From NCBI GenBank assembly GCA_022833215.1, contig JAIPUZ010000036.1:1-35288 (forward strand): 35,288 nt of DNA, read 5' to 3'. Origin of the DNA: Mesorhizobium sp. (GTDB lineage Bacteria; Pseudomonadota; Alphaproteobacteria; Rhizobiales; Rhizobiaceae). A program made the translations under genes and the position numbers. Within the stretch, counting starts at the first letter, position 1. Each line of letters opens with the position of its first letter. Below, piece by piece: positions 7,687 to 15,683 of this stretch. Below the pieces are notes generated by a model. It was not told the DNA's origin. It did no database searches and worked only from the letters and a program-made list of their open reading frames with translations.

Positions 7687-9349
7687 ACAGACGAAGGCGA
7701 ACCCGCACGGCCCCGCCACGGGCACGCTGCTCGACATCCGCAACCTGCGCATCGAGGCGACCGTCTACCCTCCCGGCGAAGATCCGAAGAACGTCGTCAT
7801 CGTCGATGACGTGTCGCTCACCGTCGAGCGTGGCAAGGTGCTGGGGCTGATCGGGGAATCGGGAGCCGGCAAGTCCACCATCGGCCTGTCGTCCATGGGC
7901 TATGGCCGCGGAGGCGTGCGCATCACCGGTGGCGAGGTCATCCTCAACGGGCGCGACATCCTCAGGGATGAGCGGGGCCTGCGCAAGCTGCGCGGCAAGG
8001 AGGTGTGCTATGTCGCGCAGTCGGCGGCGGCCGCCTTCAACCCCGCGCACAAGCTGATGCGGCAGGTGGTCGAGGCCACGCTGGAACATGGCGTGTCGAG
8101 CCGCGAGGAGGCCGAAAAGCGGGCCGTGGACCTGTTCCGCCAGCTCAGCCTGCCCGATCCCGAAAATATCGGCGACCGGTATCCGCATCAGGTTTCCGGC
8201 GGGCAGTTGCAGCGCGTGATGACGGCAATGGCGCTGTGCTCGAAACCCGACCTCATCGTCTTCGACGAGCCGACCACGGCGCTCGACGTCACCACCCAGA
8301 TCGACGTGCTGGCGGCGATCAAGAAGGCGATACGGGACACGGGCGTGGCGGCGCTCTACATCACCCACGACCTGGCCGTCGTGGCGCAGGTGTCGGACGA
8401 CATCATGGTGCTGCGCCACGGCAAGACGGTGGAATGGGGCGATACGCGCCAGATCATCGAGAAGCCGAAGCAGGATTATACGAAAGCTCTCGTTTCGGTT
8501 CACGCCATCGACCACGAGGAACATGCGCCGACGCCAGTGCCGCTCCTTACGGTCGACAACGTCACCGCTTCCTATGGCGACGGCAGGGTGAAGGTCCTGC
8601 GCGATGTGAGCGTCGATATCCACCCTGGCCAGACGCTCGCAGTCGTCGGTGAATCCGGCTCCGGCAAATCCACGCTGGCGCGCGCCATCACCGGCCTGCT
8701 GCCCCCGGAAAACGGCTCGATCACCTTCGATGGCCGCACGCTCGCCAACAGGCTGGCGGACCGTCCCAAGGAGGACCTGCGCCAGCTCCAGATGATCTAC
8801 CAGATGGCGGACGTGGCCATGAACCCGCGCCAGACGGTCGGCACCATCATCGGGCGGCCGCTGGAGTTCTATTTCGGGATGCGCGGCGCCGAGCGTAACG
8901 CCCGTGTGGCCGAACTTCTCGACAAGATCGAAATGGGCAAGGGATTTGCCGACCGTTATCCGGCGGAATTGTCGGGTGGCCAGAAGCAGCGCGTGTGCAT
9001 CGCGCGGGCGCTGGCGGCAAAGCCGAAGCTCATCATCTGCGACGAGGTGACCTCGGCGCTCGATCCGCTGGTCGCGAACGGCATTCTGAAGCTGTTGCTC
9101 GAACTTCAGGCAGAGGAAGACGTGGCTTACCTGTTCATCACGCATGATCTGGCGACTGTGAGAGCCATCGCCGACTCCATCGCCGTGATGTATCGCGGCG
9201 AACTGGTGCGCTATGGGCCGAAGAGCAAGGTCCTCACCCCGCCCTTCGACGCTTATACCGATCTCCTGCTGTCGTCCGTTCCCGAGATGGAGGTCGGCTG
9301 GCTGGAAAAGGCAATCTCGAACAGGCGCATGGAGGCGGCGGGCAACTGA
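7679..9349 (+). CDS. ABC transporter double ATP-binding protein (DppD-DppF type fusion)
   Basis: Energises the transporter. The 556-residue protein holds two complete nucleotide-binding domains. The first has Walker A GESGAGKST (residues 59-67), signature VSGGQLQR and Walker B LIVFDEPT. The second has Walker A GESGSGKST (about residue 324), signature LSGGQKQR and Walker B LIICDEVT. Each half ends in the TALV/DLLL-type segment of peptide-class ATPases. The fusion replaces separate DppD and DppF subunits and is common in this family (GsiA/YejF-like). It is the last gene of the operon. Its end converges with the carnitine-type operon across about 50 bases in which I see no good terminator. Confidence 0.95.
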   Translation: MAEQTKANPHGPATGTLLDIRNLRIEATVYPPGEDPKNVVIVDDVSLTVERGKVLGLIGESGAGKSTIGLSSMGYGRGGVRITGGEVILNGRDILRDERGLRKLRGKEVCYVAQSAAAAFNPAHKLMRQVVEATLEHGVSSREEAEKRAVDLFRQLSLPDPENIGDRYPHQVSGGQLQRVMTAMALCSKPDLIVFDEPTTALDVTTQIDVLAAIKKAIRDTGVAALYITHDLAVVAQVSDDIMVLRHGKTVEWGDTRQIIEKPKQDYTKALVSVHAIDHEEHAPTPVPLLTVDNVTASYGDGRVKVLRDVSVDIHPGQTLAVVGESGSGKSTLARAITGLLPPENGSITFDGRTLANRLADRPKEDLRQLQMIYQMADVAMNPRQTVGTIIGRPLEFYFGMRGAERNARVAELLDKIEMGKGFADRYPAELSGGQKQRVCIARALAAKPKLIICDEVTSALDPLVANGILKLLLELQAEEDVAYLFITHDLATVRAIADSIAVMYRGELVRYGPKSKVLTPPFDAYTDLLLSSVPEMEVGWLEKAISNRRMEAAGN

Positions 9350-9403
9350 TGCCGCCGCTCCGCTATACTCCCCCGGAAGGCAGGCGCCTGTCCGGAAACG
9401 CGA

Positions 9404-9598
9404 TCATTCCTGCAACCAGCAGGAAACCAGCGCCATGCTCGACATGAGTTCGCCCGCCGGATGGGGCTGGTAGCCGCCGACCTTGTCTGAAACGGCGTCC
9501 ACCCAGTCGTTGAACACGGGGATGATCGCCCCGCCTTCATCGCGCACCATGAGAGCGATGTCGCGATACAGGGCCTTGCGCTTCGAATAGTCCGCCAT
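9404..9598 (-). pseudogene. C-terminal remnant of a second ABC substrate-binding protein
   Basis: A 64-codon frame directly after caiD reads like the end of a dipeptide-class binding protein. KRKALYRDIALMVRDEGG and IIPVFNDWVDA line up with KRTEMYRDAAMIVRDDGG and ILPMFNDFIDA in the intact protein encoded at 4281-5873, and both end in WL-K/Q. By eye about 24 of 62 positions agree, so it is a paralogue and not a recent copy. The remaining 450 or so residues are absent, because caiD abuts it. An ATG lies one base after the caiD stop, so a short peptide could still be translated. Probably a deletion scar of a transporter once linked to this operon. Confidence 0.75.
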
Positions 9599-9599
9599 C

Positions 9600-10382
9600 T
9601 CACCTGCCCTTCCAGACAGGATCGCGGCCTTCGGCGAAGGCGCGCGGACCTTCGGCATGGTCCTCGGAATCGTAGAGGATATCGACGGTCGGCAATTGCC
9701 GGCGCGTGACCTTGTTCATCGCCTCCTGGAAGGGCAGCCCTTCTGCGATGCGCACCGTTTCCTTGATGGCGGCGAACACAAGCGGCGGGCCGCTTTCCAG
9801 CAGCCGGGCGACTTCCCACACACGCTCTTCCAGCCTGTCGGCAGGCAGCACCTCGTTGACGAGCCCCCAGCGCCGGGCTTCCGCTGCATCCATCCAGCGG
9901 CCGGTGAAGAGCAGATCCATCGCGACGTGATAGGGCATGCGCTTCGGCAGCTTGATCGTGGCCGCATCGGCCAGCGTGCCGGCGCGGATTTCCGGCAGCG
10001 CGAAGCTGGAATGCCCGGAGGCGTAGATGAGGTCGCAGGAAAGCGCCAGCTCGAAGCCTCCGCCAACCGCCATGCCGTTGACGCAGGCGATCACGGGCTT
10101 GTTGAGGTCGCGCAGTTCCTGCAAGCCGCCGAAGCCGCCGACGCCATAGTCGCCATCCACCGCATCGCCGCCTGCGGCAGCCTTCAGGTCCCACCCGGCG
10201 CTGAAGAATTTCTCGCCGGCCGTCCGCACGATGGCGACGCGCAGTTCCGGATCGTCCCGGAACGCCCTGAAAGTTTCGCCCATCAGCCGCGATGTGGCCA
10301 AGTCGATGGCGTTGGCCTTGGGCCGGTCGAGCGTGACTTCAAGGATGCCGCCCTCGCGGCGGGTTTTCACGACATCGGACAT
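9600..10382 (-). CDS. caiD: carnitinyl-CoA dehydratase (crotonase family)
   Basis: Reversibly hydrates crotonobetainyl-CoA to L-carnitinyl-CoA. The 260-residue protein follows CaiD of E. coli closely as I remember it: ILEVTLDRPKANAID at the start, EKFFSAGWDLKAAA with the oxyanion-hole region, VNGMAVGGGFELAL, and the typical C-terminus EGPRAFAEGRDPVWKGR. It is the last intact gene of the minus-strand operon and overlaps the end of the CoA-ligase gene by 16 bases. CaiD resembles general enoyl-CoA hydratases, but the WKGR ending and operon context favour the betaine substrate. Confidence 0.88.
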   Translation of the reverse strand: MSDVVKTRREGGILEVTLDRPKANAIDLATSRLMGETFRAFRDDPELRVAIVRTAGEKFFSAGWDLKAAAGGDAVDGDYGVGGFGGLQELRDLNKPVIACVNGMAVGGGFELALSCDLIYASGHSSFALPEIRAGTLADAATIKLPKRMPYHVAMDLLFTGRWMDAAEARRWGLVNEVLPADRLEERVWEVARLLESGPPLVFAAIKETVRIAEGLPFQEAMNKVTRRQLPTVDILYDSEDHAEGPRAFAEGRDPVWKGR

Positions 10383-12493
10383 AAAGCCTCCTCCTTATCC
10401 GGGACCGCGACAGGAGCCGGACGCAGCACCAGCAGCGCATCGGCAATCCACGCGCCCATTCCCTGTTCGCAGACGATCAGCGGGTTGATATCCAGTTCCT
10501 CAATCTCGCGCGCGTGGTCGAGGACGTAACCGGCCAGCGCATGGATCGCATCGACGGCCGCAGCAAGATCGGCTTTTTCGCGCCCGCGATAACCATCCAG
10601 AAGCGGGAACAGCCGAAGGCTGCGCAAGCCGGCTTCGATCTCTGCCGGCGAGGCAGGCAGGAGCAGGGTTGTGCTGTCCTGAAGAAGCTCGACCAGAACG
10701 CCGCCGCTGCCCAGCGTCATCACGGGTCCGAAAACCGGATCGCGCGTCACGCCGACGATCAGTTCCGCCACCGCGCCCGAAACCATCCGCTCGACATAGA
10801 GGCCCTGCCCCAGCGCCATGAGCTTTTCAGCCTGTGCGCGAACCTCGCCACCTGATTTCAGGTTGAGTTTCACCGCGTCCAGTTCGCTCTTGTGGGCCAC
10901 GCCAAGCGCCTTGAGCGCCACCGGAAAGCCCAGCCGTTCTGCGGCAGCCACGGCTTCTTCCACGGTTGAAGTGCGCAGGCCGGCAGGCACGGCAAGCCCG
11001 GCGGCGGCAAGACGCGCTTTCGCCTCAGCTTCATCGGGCACCGTTGCCTGCCCGCCTGGAGCACCGTCCACGCCAGCCGCAAGCACCTTCTCCGGAGCGG
11101 GCTTTGCCCATACCTCGCCGATGAACGCCGCCGCCTCGGCCGCCTCCAGCGCTTCCGCGATGCCATGCAAAGGCACGATTCCGCGCGCGATCATCTGTTC
11201 GGCATGATGCTCCGGCAGATTTTCCGGCATGGTGGCGACGATGGCCCCGCGCGCGCCGTTGGCCTTCAATGCCGCCTCGAAGGCGGAGGAGGCAGTTGCC
11301 CAGTCGGCATCCGAGCAACGGTCCGCGCGCGGATAGTCGAGCACCAGCATGTCGAGATCGAACCCGCCTTGCACGAAAATGCCGAACGCCGCCTGCATCG
11401 CCGGACCGTCGTTCCAGATGAAGGTGTGGTAGTCGAGAGGATTTGCCGGCGCGACCAGCGGGCCGAGCACCTCGCGCACCTGCCGGCGGTGGTCCGCAGA
11501 AAGCGACGGGAAGCCCACTCCCCGACCGACCGCAGCGTCCGCGATCACCGAGGCTTCCCCGCCGGAACAGCTCATCGACGACAGGCGGCGCCCCGGCAGG
11601 GGGCCATGGACATGGACGAGCTTCAGCGCTTCCAGCAAGGAGGGGATAGAACCGACACGGGCAATGCCCAGCCGCCGCAGAAAGGCTTCGGAGCCGGCAT
11701 CGGAACCGGCCAGCGACGCCGTGTGCGAAATGGTGGCCGCGCGGGCCTGTTCGGAACGGCCAACCTTCATCGCAACAATGGGCTTGGCGAGTTCGCGGGC
11801 GCGCGCGGCCAGCCTTTCGAACCCGGAAACGCTGTCGAACCCTTCGATGTGCAGGCCAAGGCAGGAAACGCGTTCATCTTCGATCAGACCAAGGGCCATG
11901 TCGGACAGGCCGGTCTGCGCCTGGTTGCCCGCCGTCATCAGATAGGCCACCGGCAGGCCGCGCTGCTGCATCGACAGATTGATGGCGATGTTGGAGGACT
12001 GGGTGATGATGGCAGCGCCACGTTCGCCGGGTTTCAGCCGCCGCCCGCCATGCTGGTCCGGCCACAGCAGCGCCCCGTCGGCATAGTTGATGAGGCCATA
12101 GCAGTTGGGGCCGATGACGGGCATGTCGCCCGCCGCCGCAATCAGCTCCCGTTGCAGGCGCGCGCCTTCCCCCTCGTCCTCTCCGGCTTCCAGAAAACCG
12201 GAGGCGAAGCAGATGGCCCCGCCTGCCCCCATCGCCGCCAGCTCGCGGACGATCCCGATGGTGGCGAAACGGTTGACGCCGATGAACACCGCATCCGGCG
12301 CGCCCGGCAATTCCGCCAGCGAGGCAAAGGCGCGAACGCCCTCGATCCCGGTGCGCCTGGGATGAACCGGCCACACCTCGCCGGCAAACCCCATTTTCAG
12401 CGATTGCACGACCGCATTGGGAGCGTATGCCCCGCCGCCGATCACGGCGATGGACTTTGGCCGCAACAGGCGTTCGAGGCGGTTTACCGACAC
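10367..12493 (-). CDS. ADP-forming acyl-CoA synthetase, fused alpha-beta subunits
   Basis: A 708-residue NDP-forming acyl-CoA ligase (acetyl-CoA synthetase ADP-forming type). It has an N-terminal CoA-binding Rossmann domain (PKSIAVIGGGAYAPNAV), a succinyl-CoA-ligase-like domain with the phospho-histidine motif ISHTASLAGSD (His257), and a C-terminal ATP-grasp domain (GFPVALKALGVAHKSELDAVKLNL). Such enzymes interconvert acid + CoA + ATP with acyl-CoA + ADP + phosphate and are reversible. Within this operon the likely substrates are gamma-butyrobetaine, crotonobetaine, carnitine or betaine. The GTG start lies one base after the acyl-CoA dehydrogenase stop. Substrate assignment is inference from context. 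Confidence 0.88.
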   Translation of the reverse strand: MSVNRLERLLRPKSIAVIGGGAYAPNAVVQSLKMGFAGEVWPVHPRRTGIEGVRAFASLAELPGAPDAVFIGVNRFATIGIVRELAAMGAGGAICFASGFLEAGEDEGEGARLQRELIAAAGDMPVIGPNCYGLINYADGALLWPDQHGGRRLKPGERGAAIITQSSNIAINLSMQQRGLPVAYLMTAGNQAQTGLSDMALGLIEDERVSCLGLHIEGFDSVSGFERLAARARELAKPIVAMKVGRSEQARAATISHTASLAGSDAGSEAFLRRLGIARVGSIPSLLEALKLVHVHGPLPGRRLSSMSCSGGEASVIADAAVGRGVGFPSLSADHRRQVREVLGPLVAPANPLDYHTFIWNDGPAMQAAFGIFVQGGFDLDMLVLDYPRADRCSDADWATASSAFEAALKANGARGAIVATMPENLPEHHAEQMIARGIVPLHGIAEALEAAEAAAFIGEVWAKPAPEKVLAAGVDGAPGGQATVPDEAEAKARLAAAGLAVPAGLRTSTVEEAVAAAERLGFPVALKALGVAHKSELDAVKLNLKSGGEVRAQAEKLMALGQGLYVERMVSGAVAELIVGVTRDPVFGPVMTLGSGGVLVELLQDSTTLLLPASPAEIEAGLRSLRLFPLLDGYRGREKADLAAAVDAIHALAGYVLDHAREIEELDINPLIVCEQGMGAWIADALLVLRPAPVAVPDKEEALCPMS

Positions 12494-12494
12494 A

Positions 12495-13658
12495 TCAGCC
12501 TCCCACCGCCCTCAACAGGGCACGCGAAACGATGTGACGCTGGATTTCAGACGTGCCTTCCCAGATGCGCTCGACACGGGCGTCGCGCCAGATGCGCTCC
12601 AGCGGCAGGTCGTCCATCAGGCCCATGCCGCCATGGATCTGGATCGCCTCATCCGCCACGAAAGCCAGCATCTCCGTGGCCTTCAGCTTGGCCATGGCCA
12701 TGTCCTGATCGGTTACAGTACCCTGATCGTACTTCCACCCGGCTTCCAGAACCATCAGCTCGGCCGCCTTCAGTTCCGTCGCCATATCGGCCAGCTTGAA
12801 CGACACGCCCTGGAACTTGCCGATCTGCTGGCCGAACTGCTCACGCTGGGCGGCGTAGTCGATGGCGTGGGAAAGCGCCCGTTCGGCTCGCCCGAGGCAG
12901 GTGGCGCCGACTTGCAGGCGGGTCGCGCCCAGCCAGCTGTTGGCCACCTCGAAACCCTTGTGGACCTCGCCCAGCACCTGGCTCTTGGGCAGCCGGCAAT
13001 TGTCGAACTCCAGGACCGAATTGGTGTAGCCGCGATGCGAGACGTTGCGATAACCGTCGCGCACGGTGAAGCCGGGCGTGCCCTTGTCCACGAAGAAGGC
13101 GGTGATCTTCCTGCGCTTGCCGCGCGGCCCGTCCTCCTCGCCGGAGGCCATGAAACAGATGGCGAAATCGGCAATGTCGGCATGGCTGATGAAATGCTTG
13201 GTGCCGTTGAGCACCCAGTCGTCGCCATCCTGCACGGCGCTTGCCTTCATACCGCGCAGGTCCGATCCCGCACCGGGCTCTGTCATCGCCAGACAGTCGG
13301 ATTTTTCACCACGAATGCAGGGATAGAGATATTTCTCCTTCTGCTCGTCCGTTCCCGCAAGCAGGATGTTGGAAGGGCGCGCCACGCAGGTCCAGTGCAG
13401 CGCATAGTTGGCGCGGCCGAGTTCCTTTTCGTAGAGCAGCCACGTAACCGTATCGAGCCCCGCGCCGCCCACCTCTTCCGGCATATTGGCGGCGTAGAGG
13501 CCGGCAGCGATGGCCTTTTGCCTGATCTCCGCAACCAGTTCGGGGCGCAGATGCCCTGTGCGCTCCACCTCCGCCTCATGCGGATAAAGCTCGTTTTCGA
13601 CGAAAGCGCGCGTGGTTTCGACAATGGCGCGCTGCTCCTCACTCAGCCCGAAATCCAT
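12495..13658 (-). CDS. acyl-CoA dehydrogenase, CaiA-like (probable gamma-butyrobetainyl-CoA dehydrogenase)
   Basis: FAD-dependent acyl-CoA dehydrogenase of 387 residues. Visible are the FAD/substrate signature CLAMTEPGAGSD, GTKHFISHADIADF, the flavin-contact segment AAQREQFGQQIGKFQG, and the C-terminal IHGGMGLMDDLPLERIWRDARVERIWEGTSEIQ, with the catalytic glutamate in EGT. In this operon it would oxidise gamma-butyrobetainyl-CoA to crotonobetainyl-CoA, the substrate of CaiD, or run in reverse as in CaiA. The ATG at 13658 begins MDFGLSEEQR, the usual family N-terminus; the open frame continues upstream without similarity. It starts four bases after the carnitine dehydrogenase stop. Confidence 0.87.
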   Translation of the reverse strand: MDFGLSEEQRAIVETTRAFVENELYPHEAEVERTGHLRPELVAEIRQKAIAAGLYAANMPEEVGGAGLDTVTWLLYEKELGRANYALHWTCVARPSNILLAGTDEQKEKYLYPCIRGEKSDCLAMTEPGAGSDLRGMKASAVQDGDDWVLNGTKHFISHADIADFAICFMASGEEDGPRGKRRKITAFFVDKGTPGFTVRDGYRNVSHRGYTNSVLEFDNCRLPKSQVLGEVHKGFEVANSWLGATRLQVGATCLGRAERALSHAIDYAAQREQFGQQIGKFQGVSFKLADMATELKAAELMVLEAGWKYDQGTVTDQDMAMAKLKATEMLAFVADEAIQIHGGMGLMDDLPLERIWRDARVERIWEGTSEIQRHIVSRALLRAVGG

Positions 13659-13662
13659 CGCC

Positions 13663-14676
13663 CTACACCTTCTGCCCGGAAGCGCGCTTCGCCAGCCTGG
13701 CCGTGTAATCGTTGAGCAACTCGCCTGCTCCCCAGCCCCTGCCGTCGTTCTGGCGGCCAAGCGCCTGCATCATGGCGACGAGGTTGTCGTCGCGGATCTG
13801 CTCCAGTTCGCGGATCGACCATTTTCCGGACTGCTCGTCGGACTGGCCGGCAATCAGATCCACCAGTTCATCGTTGAATTCCGGCACATCGGTCAGCTTC
13901 GTCCACGGCCATTTCAGGCAGGGGCCGAACTGAGCCATGAAATGGCGCATACCGGCCTCGCCGCCAGCGATGCGGTAGACCTGGAACATGCCCATCTGCG
14001 CCCAGCGCAGACCGAAGGAATAGCGCATGATGTCGTCGAGTTCCTCGACGGTGCAGATGCCGTCCCTGATCAGCCACAGCGCCTCGCGCCACATGGCCTC
14101 CAGCAGCCGGTCACCGACGAACGCCTCAATCTCCCTGCGCACCACCACCGGCTTCATGCCGATGGAGGCATAGATTTCCTTTGCCTTTTCGATCGTATCC
14201 GGTGCGGTCGCCTCACCGCCCACCACCTCGACCAGGGGCAGCAGGTAAACCGGATTGAACGGATGGCCGACCACCAGCCGCCCGGGATTGCGCTTCATCG
14301 CGACCTGCATGTCGCTCGGCTTGATGCCGGAGGTGGACGATCCGATGACGGCATCAGCAGGAGCATGCTCATCGATTTCGGCAAGCACCTTGTGCTTCAG
14401 TTCAAGCCGCTCCGGCACGCTCTCCTGAATGAAGCCGGCATCCGCCACAGCCTCCGCGATGGTTTTTGCGAAGGTGAGCGTGCCTTCCCGCGGCAAGCCT
14501 TCCGGGCACATCTGCCGGTAGGCGCGACGCGCGCCCTGCATGACCGCGTCCACCTTGCGGGCGGCTTCCGGGTCGGGATCGAAAATCGAAACGTCGATGC
14601 CGTTGAGCAGCAGGCGCGCCACCCAGCCGGCGCCGATCACCCCGCCGCCGACGGCGGCTGCCTTGTGAATGGTCAT
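13663..14676 (-). CDS. lcdH: L-carnitine 3-dehydrogenase
   Basis: Oxidises L-carnitine to 3-dehydrocarnitine with NAD+. The 337-residue protein belongs to the 3-hydroxyacyl-CoA dehydrogenase fold: Rossmann glycine motif GGGVIGAGW at residues 10-18, GSSTSGI near 112, the catalytic HPFNP (His138), and YSFGLRWAQMGMF in the C-terminal helical domain, a segment I associate with carnitine dehydrogenases. Some rhizobial relatives are fused to a C-terminal betainyl-CoA thioesterase; this one is not, and no thioesterase gene is nearby. The ATG at 14676 is thirteen bases from the BKACE stop. Also called cdhA in Pseudomonas. Confidence 0.9.
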   Translation of the reverse strand: MTIHKAAAVGGGVIGAGWVARLLLNGIDVSIFDPDPEAARKVDAVMQGARRAYRQMCPEGLPREGTLTFAKTIAEAVADAGFIQESVPERLELKHKVLAEIDEHAPADAVIGSSTSGIKPSDMQVAMKRNPGRLVVGHPFNPVYLLPLVEVVGGEATAPDTIEKAKEIYASIGMKPVVVRREIEAFVGDRLLEAMWREALWLIRDGICTVEELDDIMRYSFGLRWAQMGMFQVYRIAGGEAGMRHFMAQFGPCLKWPWTKLTDVPEFNDELVDLIAGQSDEQSGKWSIRELEQIRDDNLVAMMQALGRQNDGRGWGAGELLNDYTARLAKRASGQKV

Positions 14677-14689
14677 GATTGCGCCTCCC

Positions 14690-15607
14690 TCAGATCGCCA
14701 GCGGCGCGCGCTTGGTGAGATTGAGCTTCCTGCGCACCTCTTCGGGCCCAATGACGCGCGCCCCCAGATTTTCCACAATGCTCACGGCGCGCTCCACAAG
14801 CTGGGCGTTGGTGGCGAACTGCCCCTTGCCGAGCCACAGATTGTCCTCCAGCCCGACGCGGACATTGCCGCCAGCCAGCACCGCCGCCGCCGCATAGGCC
14901 ATCTGGTTGCGGCCGAGCGCGAAGGCCGAGAATGTCCATTCCTTCGGCACATTGTTGACCATGGCCATGAAGGTGTTGAGGTCGTCCGGCGCGCCCCATG
15001 GCACCCCCATGCAAAGCTGCACCAGGGCGTCGGGGGCCAGAACGCCTTCCTTCACCAGTTCCTTCGCGAACCACAGATGGCCGGTATCGAAGGCTTCGAC
15101 CTCGGGCTTGACGCCCATTTCGGTCATCATGGAGCCCATCGCCCGCAACATGCCGGGCGTGTTGGTCATCACATAGTCGGCCTCGGCGAAATTCATGGTG
15201 CCGCAGTCGAGCGTGCAGATTTCAGGCAGGCACTGGCGCACATGCTCCACGCGTTCCGCAGCACCCGCCATGTCGGTGCCCTGCTCCTTCAGCGGCAACG
15301 GCGCCTCGGTGGAACCGAACACCATATCGCCACCCATGCCGGCGGTGAGGTTCAGCACCACGTCCACATCGGCGTCGCGGATGCGCTCCGTCACCTCGCG
15401 GTAGAGATGGATGTCGCGGCGGGGCGCTCCGGTCTCGGGGTCGCGCACATGGCAGTGCACGATTGCCGCCCCCGCCTTCGCGGCCTCGATAGCGGACTCG
15501 GCAATCTGCTGCGGCGAGCGTGGCACATGCGGGCTGCGGTCCTGCGTACCGCCGGATCCGGTTACGGCACAGGTGATGAACACCTCGCGATTCATCTCGA
15601 GCGGCAT
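14690..15607 (-). CDS. BKACE family beta-keto acid cleavage enzyme (3-dehydrocarnitine:acetyl-CoA)
   Basis: A 305-residue DUF849/BKACE enzyme with a TIM-barrel fold. These zinc enzymes react a beta-keto acid with acetyl-CoA to give acetoacetate and a new CoA thioester. The zinc-binding HCHVRDP motif is at residues 51-57, preceded by AAKAGAAIV, and TAGMGG and ALGRNQMAYAAAAVLAGGNVRVGLEDN follow, all typical. Next to carnitine dehydrogenase the expected reaction is 3-dehydrocarnitine plus acetyl-CoA to betainyl-CoA plus acetoacetate, the CdhC step of Pseudomonas. It is the first gene of the operon, with AGGAGGAGG a few bases before the ATG. An in-frame ATG four codons on is an alternative start. 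Confidence 0.88.
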   Translation of the reverse strand: MPLEMNREVFITCAVTGSGGTQDRSPHVPRSPQQIAESAIEAAKAGAAIVHCHVRDPETGAPRRDIHLYREVTERIRDADVDVVLNLTAGMGGDMVFGSTEAPLPLKEQGTDMAGAAERVEHVRQCLPEICTLDCGTMNFAEADYVMTNTPGMLRAMGSMMTEMGVKPEVEAFDTGHLWFAKELVKEGVLAPDALVQLCMGVPWGAPDDLNTFMAMVNNVPKEWTFSAFALGRNQMAYAAAAVLAGGNVRVGLEDNLWLGKGQFATNAQLVERAVSIVENLGARVIGPEEVRRKLNLTKRAPLAI

Positions 15608-15683
15608 TGGGCGTCCTCCTCCTTTTGACGTTCGCCATCATTGCACGCTTGCAGGCTTCTGCTTTGCGTTTTACGAATGCAAA
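15608..15683. promoter_or_regulatory. divergent promoter region with palindrome, BKACE operon / CdhR-like regulator
   Basis: The 76-base space between the divergent regulator and the catabolic operon contains a palindrome, TTTGCGTT-N5-AATGCAAA (15663-15683), with half-sites of eight bases that differ by one purine/pyrimidine exchange. It ends on the base before the regulator ATG. A smaller symmetric element, TGCA-N4-TGCA, lies at 15642-15653. The palindrome is a good candidate operator for the GlxA-type regulator, perhaps also giving autoregulation. No experimental motif known to me matches it. Confidence 0.5.

Noticed and set aside
9381-9390. Perfect palindrome CAGGCGCCTG between the two convergent operons
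   Set aside because: No loop and no U-run, so it is not a terminator; a ten-base palindrome of G+C-rich sequence is plausible by chance.
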